Of a DNA stretch of 64,000 nucleotides, positions 21,441-30,856 are shown piece after piece. The notes below the pieces were generated by a model. It saw nothing but the letters and a program-made list of their open reading frames with translations. It did not search any database and was not told where the DNA came from. Each line of letters starts with the position of its first letter. Positions within the stretch are counted from its first letter, which is position 1. The DNA comes from Strigamia acuminata (lineage: Eukaryota > Arthropoda > Chilopoda > Geophilomorpha > Linotaeniidae), in contig OX442314.1 in assembly GCA_949358305.1 (NCBI GenBank), positions 43,718,581-43,782,580 of the forward strand, read 5' to 3'. The translations under genes and the position numbers were made by a program.

Positions 21441-22286
21441 GTAGAAGTCGGCATCGGCACATGAGAACTAGTTCCGTGCTGCTGAAGAAGAAATTTTGTT
21501 GACTAATACCTGACATGAGTGCTTTGCACTCACAATAGCATATAATTAATTATTAACCGCGATCGCTCACACGATCGTATTTTTTCCTTGTTAATTTGTT
21601 TTCGAGGTGCGAGCACAGACTTCACGTCGCCTCGCGTCTCGAAAATTCCTCATGACTTGAGTCACGAGCGAGACAATGGGCTCGAGCCATAAATAATTTT
21701 ATGACAAGGGGAGAATATTCTGTAAAAGAATATTTTTCTCCACAAGTAATTTGACGCATCGAATTGATGCAACTTAACATTCGTACGATGAATTTTTCGG
21801 TGTGTTGGATAAATTTAATTTGACTTTAACTTTTTTTAAAAATTAGACAAAGTCCGACTTCGGAATAATTCTTTATTAGATTTATTTATTTAATAAAATT
21901 TCGACAAGCACATTTATTGTGCAACTTTAGTAATAATTTACACCCGACGAATTCTTTTTACGAATGACTGATAATTATTAATTTAATTATTGGTAATGTT
22001 CTAATTAACGTTAGAATTAATTTAAAGTAAAAATCTGATGATAAAAATCCGGATTAAAGGCTCGATTCCGTCTCGCTGTGCGTTTTGGACATGAGACAGA
22101 TTTTTCACGTGATGACTTCTCTTTTTCTATCCGACGAGGGACAATTCGTCCTACGTTTGCACCGATAGACAGGAATCGGTCTCGACGGACGGCTGCACGT
22201 ACTGGCAACGTCCCTCGAAACCAACCATTTATCTACGTATTTAAATATTAACTTTTTATTAATTGTTTATTTCTCCATCCTTCCAG
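21441..22286 (+). other. E2 candidate ORF3 intron
   Basis: Begins GTAGAA and ends in a pyrimidine tract TTTCTCCATCCTTCCAG. AT-rich with no coding frame, unlike the GC-rich sequence on both sides. Confidence 0.5.
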
Positions 22287-25052
22287 ATGGCACTACGTAA
22301 AACATGGGGACCATTAGACCCCGCTTGCATCACTCGTGGCGGGATATTTCGAGGCGCGCTGCCCGATTTTTACCGACGATGTTTCGGCGAAGACGCCGAC
22401 CCTTGGCGCCTGCGAATACTACATTCCCGATGCATCGCCCGACGTTGGGTACGAGACTGCACGCTCCTGGATACGTTCCCGGAGGGAATGCGCGAAGGCA
22501 TCGCCACAGAGTTAGCTCGTGACGATGACCCGAAATCGCCGATTTTCCACCCCGGATTGTCAAGTCAGTACACTGGCAACCCGGCGGAGGAACACGTGCT
22601 GCATGCGTGGCGAGCAGCCGAGACAGAAGAGGCCCGTGAGGCCATCTACCAGCATTATAGACAACAGCTGGTGGATACCGCTACGGCAGTGGCCGAGCGC
22701 ATCCTCCAAAACGAGGGGATGACCGCGGATGATATTCATCTGTGGTTTGAGAGGCTGCGATTGGGAGAGAGTACGCCCCAGTGGAGACCTCGGATGGGAA
22801 TTTTGACGTCCCAAGCCGAGATGTGGCAGCTCCACTACCTGGGGATTTTGGGGCCCAAGAGCAGCTACCCGCGGAAGCGCAAGCGCTCCAAAGGCGCCGG
22901 GGACAGCCAGTCGCGTTCCCCAGCGACAACCAAGAAGCAGCGTGTCGCTCAAAACACGACTGAAGGCAACGAAGCTGGGCCATCCACTAGTACGGTGCGT
23001 GACCCTTCGCAGTATTCCCGACCGCGAATTTTCATAAACCGTCAGATTAAAGACGGTAAGGAGTGCAAGGAGGTTTGGATGTCTGGTGACGAAGAGCGAG
23101 TCTCTCGTCCCAGCACTTCTAGACGTCCGCTGACTCATCGCGAGCAGCGGAAAAAAGATCGCAAAGAGCGATACTTCGCGAGGTGCGAAGCTCGGGGCCG
23201 TCCCATCCCCGAACCCGCCTACGCCTCCAAGAGAGCGGGTCGACGAGGTGGTAGCCAGTCAGGTGAGCGAAACGTCCCAGCGGCAGATACGCGGGACCTT
23301 CGCGAGATTCTGACTCAGATGAAGCGGACGAAACTGACACGTTTCGATCCCGCGATGAAACACGCCAGGAAGATGGGTGTTGTCACCGACGGGAAGGTGA
23401 CCCCACACGAGGTGGCAAGGTGGCTCGCAGACTACATTAATTCGCGACCACGACCCGATGGCATGCCAACCGCCATCGTGCAGCCTTCAGGCTCCGGACA
23501 ACATCTCCCGGCGCTCCAAGTCGCAATGACTGGAGTGCAGACGACGGAGACGCCACCACCGCCGACGCAGCCAACACCACCGCTGCCGACGCCGACGCTG
23601 CCGACCAAGACGCAGCCGCCTCCGAACCTGCCGCCGCCGTCGTTGTTGAATTCGAGCGATCCGCCGGATTTACCCACCGACCGCTCAGTCCCTCTCCCCG
23701 TTGGACAGAGCATTGCGCAGGAATGTCGAGCCAATTTGACCGGCATTTACAGGCCGAGCCAACCCCGATCCGGTTCCTCGGCCCTGTTTTTCGAGAGGCG
23801 AGACGAAGAAGCGCGACTCGCGAGAGAAGCCGCCAATCCGACTATCTCCGAGCTCTCAGCGTTTCGCTTCGTGATGGAAGACCCAAGAGTCTCCGCGCCC
23901 GCCTTGCGAGGTGTGGATCAGGCCCAGCGATATTTCATCGAATGGGCAACGGCGATGATGAGTAAGCTCTCGTGTGCCTTCACTGCGGATTCGGAGCGAT
24001 CGAATCCAGTGAATCGTCGCAGCCTACAGCTATCATTGACCAAGGTCATGATGCAGCTGCTAACCCCAGCACTCTTCGGAGAAGGGCGTCAGGCGATGGC
24101 CGCATGGTCTGTCGTGGACAGAGAGGGTGTACAGGTTCCCCGTGCACTCCTCGCAGAGTGGAGCTCCATTCTGCCCGACCCTGTGTTGACTCGGTACGAG
24201 CTAACCAGGGATGTGGTAAACCCCGAATTTGAGGGGTACAAGTTGCGAAGCACGGCGTTTCGTTACACCTCCGCCACCTGGACGGCGGCGCCTACCCAAC
24301 AACTACGCGCCATGACCATCCAGACGGAAGAATCGGCAGAGGATGTGGAGATGATGATCTCGCCGACGAGCGGAGTTCCGATTCCGCCACCGATGCCTGC
24401 GGAGATATCCCCGCAAGGACCCGCCCTGTTCGAAGTGGCGGGTAAACCAAAGCGCTTGCTGTGCCGAACGCCACCCGTCAGGTCCGTCGAGCAAACGAAG
24501 CCGACACCGCCCGGGACCTCACCGGCCCGAGCGGCGACAACGACGCAAGCCGCTATTCCCGCGGCCACCCAGAAGCCGAAGCCGGCACCGCCTCCGCCAG
24601 ACTATTACGGGCGAATCATCGAAGAGTTTCCCCATCTCTCGATGACGACGGCGACCAGGAGGTTTATCCTCGCGCAGCGGGACAAAGGCAAATCAGTCTT
24701 CATCTGGCTTCACAACCAGATCCGGAAGACTAGAGACCTCATCTTCCACCAGAGGTTGCTGAGAGCCCACCGTGTGCCAGTGACGCCAGCGGAAGCCAAT
24801 GCCATCCGGCATACGAACACCGGCTTCTCCGCCTACATCCCGAGCGTTTGGTTGCACGAGAGGACGCGTGCCCCGCATGAGCCAGTTGACGGCCATGCAT
24901 TATGTTTCATTACGGAGCATGAGGACCCCCGTGATCGGTCCTCGGCGCTAGTAGGCGATCTACGCGCGCCACCCGGCACTCAACCGCCTGTCCCTGGAGT
25001 GAGTTACGCCCAGGTGACGGACTCAGTGTCGGGTCCCCCAGGAAAGAAGTGA
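22287..25052 (+). CDS. E2 ORF3 (main exon), unrecognised 921-codon product
   Basis: Open from ATG 22287 (MALRKTWGP), directly after a splice acceptor, to a stop 36 bases before the 3' LTR; GC-rich throughout. Residues 1-200: mostly helical, Arg/Trp-rich (PDFYRRCFGEDADPWRLRIL, HVLHAWRAAETEEAREAI). About 205-235: basic nuclear-localisation-like clusters (PRKRKRSKG, KKQR). About 280-335: Arg/Ser-rich. About 415-475: a Pro/Thr run. About 525-690: a second globular part (FRFVMEDPRVSAPALRGVDQ). Then Pro/Ala linker, a last helical block (PHLSMTTATRRFILAQRDKG) and C-terminal GVSYAQVTDS. No signal peptide, fusion peptide or membrane anchor, so not an envelope protein as in errantiviruses. Nuclear or RNA/DNA-associated role is a guess from charge alone. 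Confidence 0.75.
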   Translation: MALRKTWGPLDPACITRGGIFRGALPDFYRRCFGEDADPWRLRILHSRCIARRWVRDCTLLDTFPEGMREGIATELARDDDPKSPIFHPGLSSQYTGNPAEEHVLHAWRAAETEEAREAIYQHYRQQLVDTATAVAERILQNEGMTADDIHLWFERLRLGESTPQWRPRMGILTSQAEMWQLHYLGILGPKSSYPRKRKRSKGAGDSQSRSPATTKKQRVAQNTTEGNEAGPSTSTVRDPSQYSRPRIFINRQIKDGKECKEVWMSGDEERVSRPSTSRRPLTHREQRKKDRKERYFARCEARGRPIPEPAYASKRAGRRGGSQSGERNVPAADTRDLREILTQMKRTKLTRFDPAMKHARKMGVVTDGKVTPHEVARWLADYINSRPRPDGMPTAIVQPSGSGQHLPALQVAMTGVQTTETPPPPTQPTPPLPTPTLPTKTQPPPNLPPPSLLNSSDPPDLPTDRSVPLPVGQSIAQECRANLTGIYRPSQPRSGSSALFFERRDEEARLAREAANPTISELSAFRFVMEDPRVSAPALRGVDQAQRYFIEWATAMMSKLSCAFTADSERSNPVNRRSLQLSLTKVMMQLLTPALFGEGRQAMAAWSVVDREGVQVPRALLAEWSSILPDPVLTRYELTRDVVNPEFEGYKLRSTAFRYTSATWTAAPTQQLRAMTIQTEESAEDVEMMISPTSGVPIPPPMPAEISPQGPALFEVAGKPKRLLCRTPPVRSVEQTKPTPPGTSPARAATTTQAAIPAATQKPKPAPPPPDYYGRIIEEFPHLSMTTATRRFILAQRDKGKSVFIWLHNQIRKTRDLIFHQRLLRAHRVPVTPAEANAIRHTNTGFSAYIPSVWLHERTRAPHEPVDGHALCFITEHEDPRDRSSALVGDLRAPPGTQPPVPGVSYAQVTDSVSGPPGKK

Positions 25053-25077
25053 TCGCTCAGCCCCACGGTCTGAGCTC

Positions 25078-25088
25078 GGAGGGGGAAG
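25078..25088 (+). other. E2 polypurine tract
   Basis: GGAGGGGGAAG immediately before the 3' LTR. Confidence 0.8.
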
Positions 25089-26107
25089 TGTTGTGACCCG
25101 ACTGGACCGGGGTCAACGAAGAGTTTCTCTCGTGACCTCGTTTCGGGTGTAAGGGGAGCCGCAAGCGCGTCTCCCTTCCCTCAGTGCATTGACATCTAGT
25201 CAATGGACAGGCGTCTGCCCTGAGGGAGTGGGGATGGCTCGTCCACCCCACCATTGGGTGATTCCGGTCACCTGTCAACCCCGCTTTGTGCAAAGGAATG
25301 TGCCTTGCACTGAGCGGGCAGAACCAACACAACCATCAAACGAGAAACACACGTAAACCCGTCGTCCTACAAGATCAGGCCCAAGTAAATATACTGGGAT
25401 TGACCGAGGACAAAGGACAATTTACCGTGAGTACGTTTGGTCAGTGTCAAACTCCGCAGAGTAACCTGCGAGATAAGATTACCACACTATTTTAGCACAC
25501 CAGCTAGAAATAGTAAAAACCACTCCAGTTTAGCGAGTTGTGCAGACAAACGGTCGCACAAGCCTAAACTGCAGTAAAACCACGACGAGCGTTCCCGCCG
25601 CTGTGTGACCGCCGGGAGCCAGAAGAGTCCGCCGCTGTGTGATCGCCGGACACCACACAAAAACCTAGACAACAGACCGAAGTAAGCCTTTTAACTAAGC
25701 ATTCACTCGCGCCCGACCAGCGTGAGCCCGAAGGACCAGCCAGAGACGAGCCGAGGACGCCATATTGCCACGCCGGCCCAAGACGACACCACGTTGCCAC
25801 AACGAGGACGCCATCTTGGACACGACCGAGACAACAGACGACCTCGCCGATTCCAGCCAGCTTTCATCATACCTTTACCTTTCCATTTCCCTTCACCCAT
25901 TCCGATTTACCTTTTACCTACCTTTTATATATATATATATATAAGATATATCTGTACATTGTCCCACAGAATAAATCTATATTATATTTTACCTTTTATA
26001 TCTGTGTAATCATTTCTTTGGGTAAACCGCTTGAGCAAAGCGGTAGTGAGTTAGTCGAATTAAGTAATCAACCCACGAGTTAGCGACGGTTAGAGTTGAG
26101 CGCGACA
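25089..26107 (+). repeat. E2 3' LTR
   Basis: 1019-base partner of 12606-13624, followed by the CACT duplication. Confidence 0.93.
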
Positions 26108-26111
26108 CACT

Positions 26112-26708
26112 AAGCTAGCAACCTGCATCCAAGCGACTAAACGTCCTACAAGAAGTTTGGTGTCACTCAAAGCTCAGTTCAACATCGCCTCCTCGCCCGG
26201 CCCATAATGGAACCAGCGATTGCAGCGTGGCAATTAGAATATGACCGCTTCTCCCCCGTGGGAATTGGGTTGCTGGTGGCCACCAGCGGCGCCTCCTCCA
26301 CTAATCGAGTTTGAATACGCTGCAGACTGTTCCATTACTTTTACTTGGGCTGCGCACCAAGAAATAAAAATAATAAAGAAGGTTTGGAATTATATTCCCC
26401 TCCCAACCACTCAGTTTTTTAGGCTAAGCTAGAAAGGAATAGAAGACCGTTGGAAAGTGTGGCCAATGTAAGTCCCGGCTTGCCAGTACCCAGGCAAGCT
26501 GGACATGCACAGCCACCAATTTTTGTCAAGTTAGGGTCCAAAATCAGCGATTAGCGGCCGTTTCGCCTGCTGATTCCCTATCACAACCATGACCACAGAA
26601 ATTTCCCCCTTTTTGATCGGAAAAATTCATTCAATGTTGAGTTATTAACTCAACCAGAAAATAGAAAAAAAATCGCAAAGAGTTCAAGATCCAGGACGGG
26701 CCCACAAT
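26112..26708 (-). other. E1 5' leader
   Basis: Minus-strand DNA between the 5' LTR and the E2 insertion. A candidate primer site is at 26704-26689. A short ATG frame (33 codons, starting MEQSAAYSNS, just above 26340) with a reasonable start context may be what is left of a gag start; it hits a stop soon. Nothing else recognised. Confidence 0.4.
26689..26704 (-). other. E1 candidate primer binding site (tRNA-Pro-like)
   Basis: TGGGCCCGTCCTGGAT on the minus strand, four bases from the LTR end. It resembles the tRNA-Pro site TGGGGGCTCGTCCGGGAT with a deletion and a few changes, so it is weaker than the E2 site. Confidence 0.4.
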
Positions 26709-27330
26709 TGTGAGTGTTTGGACGGTCGCCACGTGGTCGGGGGAGAGCCACGAGGCGCTGGACACAACACACACGATAGAATTCACTCCGAAATACACAA
26801 GAGACACAAGTTTAGTTTAAGGTAAGCTTTATTGATGTCTAGGGGTATGATGTGGTGTCTCCCAGTGCATTTCCCAATGCGACGGCTGCGAACAGCCGTC
26901 CCTAACAAGACCGCGTGGCACGGCGGCCAATGGCCGCCATGACACACGTGGTCGGAATACCGTTTAGCCATGTCGCCGCTACGTTCACGGAGAACGCAGG
27001 ACGGACATGGGGAACGTGGACTATCAAGTCCCGGCGGGCGACAGAGTCGCTACGCCAACTGGATTCGTCATTGCCGCCAGCGTGGAAGAGCGATCGTGGA
27101 AGCGACCGTTCGCCATGCTGGAAGTTAGAGAACTCTCTGGGCCTCTGCGGGGCCCACCACTTCCGGAAGGGGCACTTCCGGTTCCCAATTGGCCGGGCCA
27201 ACGACCGTCAGCTCCACCTGGTGCGGGGGTCCGCAACAGGTGCGCGCGAGAAACACACGAGGTGCGCGAGAGCCGTGGAAGCGCCGTGTGTTGCAGGCAA
27301 GTGAGCGGACTGAGCGGGCAGCCGGTCACA
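26709..27330 (-). repeat. E1 5' LTR
   Basis: 622-base partner of 6787-7408. Ends GGTCACA next to the ACCT duplication at 27331. Confidence 0.9.
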
Positions 27331-28317
27331 ACCTGGTTAAATGGAAACAAATGTTTAGTTCGCCATCAGTAACTTTTAATAATTTTAAAATCATGTCTTT
27401 TTTTAGGATTTTTCCACTTGGAAGTTTAATTCCATCATCCAAGAAATGATTTCGAAGAAGTTTTAGTAGATGTGGGAAATCAGGAAATACCCACACATTA
27501 TTGTTTGGATTTGCTGGATTTTTAAATGACGGATTAACATGATTAACGCCCAAAGATTTCCACACAGCAAGATTTTTTCCACCTAAATCGGATACGCAGG
27601 CAACTATCTGTAATTTACAATCTTTTTCTAATAATTCAATAATTGAAAATAATAATTCTTTTGTAACTGCAGTGTCAAATTGAAAATAAATTGGCTGCTT
27701 CCAATGGCCACACAGTCCTCTCACCATCACCACTTGAATATTAGAGTGAGGTCCAAAGATTTGATCATTTTTTTTATCATATTGAATTCGCCGATCAATG
27801 TTCATTTCGTCAAAAAAGATAACGCTGTATCTTTCAATTTGCTTAAAAGCCTGCTTTTTCAAAATTTCTATTACTCCATCCAGGATGCCAGGTCGACAAA
27901 CAAAATTTGAAGTCCAGCGTTGCAATGTGGACAAGCTTGGCTGTGGTATTTTTAACACATCTTTAACAAACAAATACGACTTCACACTTAGCGCACGCAA
28001 AGAAATTCCTCGAACTATGTCTTCTTTTTTCCAGTTCACTCGCTTTTTTGTTTTCAGTTTTTTAATTTGTGCTGGAGTAAGGAGTTCTTCTAACACCTTA
28101 GCACTTTCCTGCTGAGTAGTCTGCTTTTTAACTTTTTTTACTGTCTGTAGCCATTTTGACTTCCATTTTTTGGTATTCAGTTTAGATGCAGAAAGTTGAG
28201 CTTTTGTGTTATCAAGCTGAGCTTTTGTATTTTCAAGCTGTCTTTTCAACAATTCAATTTCACCGGCAGAATGGTTTTGCTCTTCAAGTTGTTTTTGTTG
28301 TTGCTCATTACATGTTC
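27331..28317 (-). CDS. P/THAP9-like transposase, exon 3 N-terminal part (coiled coil and catalytic core)
   Basis: Acceptor AG is at 28320-28318, entering in phase 1. The exon starts with a Gln/Lys-rich coiled coil containing a short internal repeat (LENTKAQL / LDNTKAQL). It continues with SLRALSVKSYLFVKDVLKIP, a helix-turn-helix-like block, then FFDEMNI (first catalytic Asp of the family), HSNIQVVMVRGL, KQPIYFQFD, VSDLGGKNLAVW (second catalytic Asp) and VFPDFPHLLKLLRNHFLDDG. The frame runs into E1 at 27330. ACCT (27331-27334) is E1's target duplication. Apart from the insertion I see no stop or frameshift. Confidence 0.85.
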
Positions 28318-28528
28318 CTAAATTAAATTTTCTAAATTAGTTTCATTCAATTTTACAGGAAAAAGTATGGATGGCTTTACCATTATTCCCATCATCATGA
28401 TGACCGATGTTTTCAGGTAAAAATACATCACAAGTAACTTTTATTGCACCTAATTAATTAAATTTTATTTTTAGTGGGAAATAATTTTGAGATCTTTGTA
28501 AGATCGTATCAACTGTAATCACCCATAC

Positions 28529-28678
28529 CAGGAGGCAACTGGAGATTTGATGTATTGTTGTCTGCACTGGTAGTTGCTGTATCCCTTATTCTTCTTGCAT
28601 CATTATTTTCTGCACTTGTAGTTGCTGTATCGGTTGTTGTTGTTGTTGTTTTATCAGTATTTTCTGCACTGGTACTTG
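28529..28678 (-). CDS. P/THAP9-like transposase, exon 2 (Thr/Ala-rich linker)
   Basis: Acceptor AG at 28680-28679 and donor GT at 28528-28527 leave phase 1 on both sides. This agrees with exon 1 (ends phase 1 at 29092) and exon 3 (enters at 28317). The exon encodes repeats of a TATTSAENND type with a run of threonines, likely a flexible linker between THAP domain and coiled coil. The phase match across both introns is the main support. Confidence 0.6.
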
Positions 28679-28686
28679 CTGTAAAT

Positions 28687-28985
28687 TATTTTATTTTGTT
28701 TTATATTTTCATTCAAAAATTAATTTTATTTTGTTTTATATTTTCATTCAAAAATTAATTTTATTTTGTTTTATATTTTCATTTAAAAATTAATTTTATT
28801 TTGCTTTATATTTTCATTCAAAAATTAATTTTATTTTGTTTTATATTTTCATTCAAAAATTAATTTTATTTTGTTTCATATTTTCATTCAAAAATTAATT
28901 TTATTTTGTTTCATATTTTCATTCTAATTATTTTATTTTGTTTTACATTTTCATTCAAAACATTTTCTAATTTAAATGTTATATT
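28687..28985. repeat. 35-base AT-rich tandem repeat in transposase intron 1
   Basis: Seven or so copies of a 35-base unit containing TTTTATTTTG, TATTTTCATTC and AAAAATTAA, with a few point changes. It fills most of the intron between exons 1 and 2. Confidence 0.85.
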
Positions 28986-29091
28986 TTTATTCAAAAAATT
29001 TATTTTTCTAATTTGGATTTTTTAGTTAATAAATATATGTTTATTAATTTCTTATGTAACATAAAGGATAATATTTTTAATAAAAATTTAC

Positions 29092-29453
29092 GTTTTGGAG
29101 ATAATGTTTCCAATCGTTTCAATGCTCTTTTTCTGATACTTCTTTTCTTGGCACGAATATCTCTTGCAGTCACCGTGTTTTCAGTAATTTTGTTCTTCAA
29201 ATGTAGCGAGGGGATAGCATTAGATAGCAACTTTGGTTTTACACTACCCAATCGCCACTTCATGTAGTTGGAGTAATCTTTTTCCGCATCAAAATGAACA
29301 GAGCACACTTTTTCAAAGTTAAAATTGATTTTTTCTTGTTTATTACAAGCTTTGATCCATTTGTCCCTAATAGATAAACTTTTTGGAAAGCTAAAAAATG
29401 ATAAACTTTGATTTCTTGAATTTTTGTAGGTATTTGTACAGGATGAAACAGGA
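29092..29453 (-). CDS. P/THAP9-like transposase, exon 1 (THAP DNA-binding domain, 5' truncated)
   Basis: Reading from 29453: VSSCTNTYKN, SFFSFPKSL, DKWIKACNK, KVCSVHFDAEKDY, a Lys-Pro-Leu block and AIPSL. This is the order of a C2CH THAP zinc finger, which binds transposon ends. The second Cys and the C-x2-H pair are present. The first Cys codon would fall exactly at the 29453/29454 junction and is missing. Then a basic stretch (AKKRSIRKRALKR) and a donor at 29091-29090. The start codon is not in the sequence. Confidence 0.75.
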
Positions 29454-29607
29454 GGATAACATTCCGCATAGCTTAACTATCTTGGCGGCTGCAATCGAAT
29501 TAATTATAATAAATTATACGTGCGGATTTTGATGGTTTGAAAATTACATTTTTTCGTCGATCGCTCGATCGATCGGCGACTTGGGCGAAGGAAGCTGCTG
29601 CTCGATT
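29454..29607. repeat. 154-base direct duplication flanking the transposon nest, right copy
   Basis: Second copy of 4498-4651. Array DNA resumes without interruption to the right. It includes the CGATCGCTCGATCGATCG motif. Confidence 0.9.
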
Positions 29608-30856
29608 GACGGTCGAGTCGAGTCGAATCGAATCGAATCGAAGCGCCCACCCTGTCCCTGTACGACTCTCTGTTCCTGAATTTTTCAGATTTATTCGTAA
29701 TCATCCTGAAAAGAAATACTGTATTTTATTTATTTATTTATTTATTTATTTCTTAATTGTTTTAAATAAAAATAAAAATTTGAATTTTATATTTTTCGTT
29801 TACTTCTTTCGGTTTTTCGAAATAAGCCTAATTTCGTTGTTTCTCCCCTTACCTGGTAGTTAGTGTTGGTAAATAATCTCCAATGTCCAATGCCGTAAAT
29901 GCTCTATCTCATCTTGGATTTTCTTTCCTCGGAATTATAAACTTAATTCCATCCACGATTTCATCCAACTTGATCAACGAGCATGTTTGCGAGAGGAGAG
30001 TTGCATTTTGCCAAATACTACTTGGGGTCTCGTGATCTCGTGATCTCGGATCGGGAGCAAGTGCGTGTGACGTCACGAACTATGCTTTTTCACAAATTGG
30101 CATAGGTTAACAATGACATGTGGTTGTTAAGCCTATTTGTGTGGAGATAGAATTGTGAACTAACACCGGCACTTGATTTGAATTGAATGTTTTGTTTTGT
30201 GCAACATTATATAATAAATTATTGCATTGAATGAAATTAATCTTTTGAAAACAATTCAGATTAATAAATTTGCTAAAATTAAAATGAAAATTTGGAGGAA
30301 ATGATGAAATGTGCTGATGAAATAAACGTATAAATATTTTGTATTTTCAGATTAAGATTCCAGAAAATTAGCTGGAAAATGGATAAATGGATAAGGACAT
30401 GACATGAAATTGAATTTGTATTGAATTTGTGTTGAGATTTGCATTAAAGTTTTAATTAAAGTTGAATTTTTTGATTTGATTTTGATTGAATGTTTTGTGC
30501 AACATATTGCATTACATTAATTAAAAATACAATAAAATAAAATAAACTAAACAAAATGAATATATTGAATAAAAAATCTTGGCGAATAGAATAAATTATA
30601 CACAGTATTCACGATTCCATGGGAACCGAGTAACAATTGATTGCTCATCTTTGCCAGGGCTCAGCCCCGGCCAACCGTCAAACCGTCACCACGCATCAGC
30701 AACTCTATCTCTGCAAGTTTGCAACAGTAATTAGAGAATTAACGAAATTCGAAAAAATCAATAAATTTAGAGAAAATTAGGCTTTTATTTCCAACTTTTA
30801 AATGCTGATAAAATGTTGTGTTAAAACGTTGCAAAAGATGTCTACCGTTCTGCCTC
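29608..30856. other. Unit spacer, unit 2
   Basis: Contains (GTCGA)/(ATCGA) short repeats at 29611-29643, a TTTA microsatellite at about 29724-29752, a CRE-like palindrome TGACGTCA at 30068-30075, and an imperfect inverted repeat (CACAAATTGG..GGTTAACA at 30091-30112 against TGTTAAGCCTATTTGTG at 30125-30141). No exon recognised; possibly intron or promoter DNA. Confidence 0.5.

Larger units (their letters stand above)
12606..26107 (+). mobile_element. E2: complete-looking Ty3/gypsy LTR retrotransposon with a third gene
   Basis: 13.5 kb. Direct 1019-base LTRs (12606-13624, 25089-26107) start TGTTG, end GACA and are flanked by CACT (12602-12605 and 26108-26111). Order: LTR, tRNA-Pro-type primer site, gag, -1 frameshift signal, pol (protease, RT, RNase H, integrase), ~1.4 kb with hairpins and a short exon, ORF3, purine tract, LTR. 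LTRs are identical in every stretch compared and no ORF is broken, so the insertion is young and may be active. It lies inside E1. Confidence 0.95.
6787..27330 (-). mobile_element. E1: LTR retrotransposon, minus strand, interrupted by E2
   Basis: 622-base direct repeats (6787-7408, 26709-27330) begin TG, end CA and are flanked by ACCT (6783-6786 and 27331-27334), a 4-base duplication made inside the P-like gene. Orientation is minus because a purine tract (7409-7420 on the minus strand) precedes the left LTR, an AATAAA lies in the LTR on the minus strand, and a candidate primer site is next to the right LTR. Without E2 it is about 7.0 kb. Coding remains are an integrase C-terminus (9637-9870), a pol tail (9323-9593) and an intact 393-codon ORF (7893-9074). 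No RT was found, so it is non-autonomous now. Confidence 0.85.
4652..29453 (-). mobile_element. P/THAP9-like DNA transposon remnant, carrying nested elements E1 and E2
   Basis: All sequence in this interval is foreign to the array. Once E1 (6787-27330) is set aside, about 4.2 kb remains, holding a minus-strand P-type transposase gene: THAP exon, linker exon, catalytic exon, stop at 5629. I could not find terminal inverted repeats at 4652 or 29453. The THAP domain is truncated at 29453, so the right edge is not a true transposon end. Confidence 0.7.

Noticed and set aside
22287-25052. ORF3 of E2 as an envelope protein
   Set aside because: No signal peptide, no membrane-spanning stretch, no furin-type site with fusion peptide; composition is basic and Pro-rich.
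29504-29863. 66- and 108-codon frames repeated in each spacer
   Set aside because: They overlap on opposite strands, run through microsatellites and match no family.
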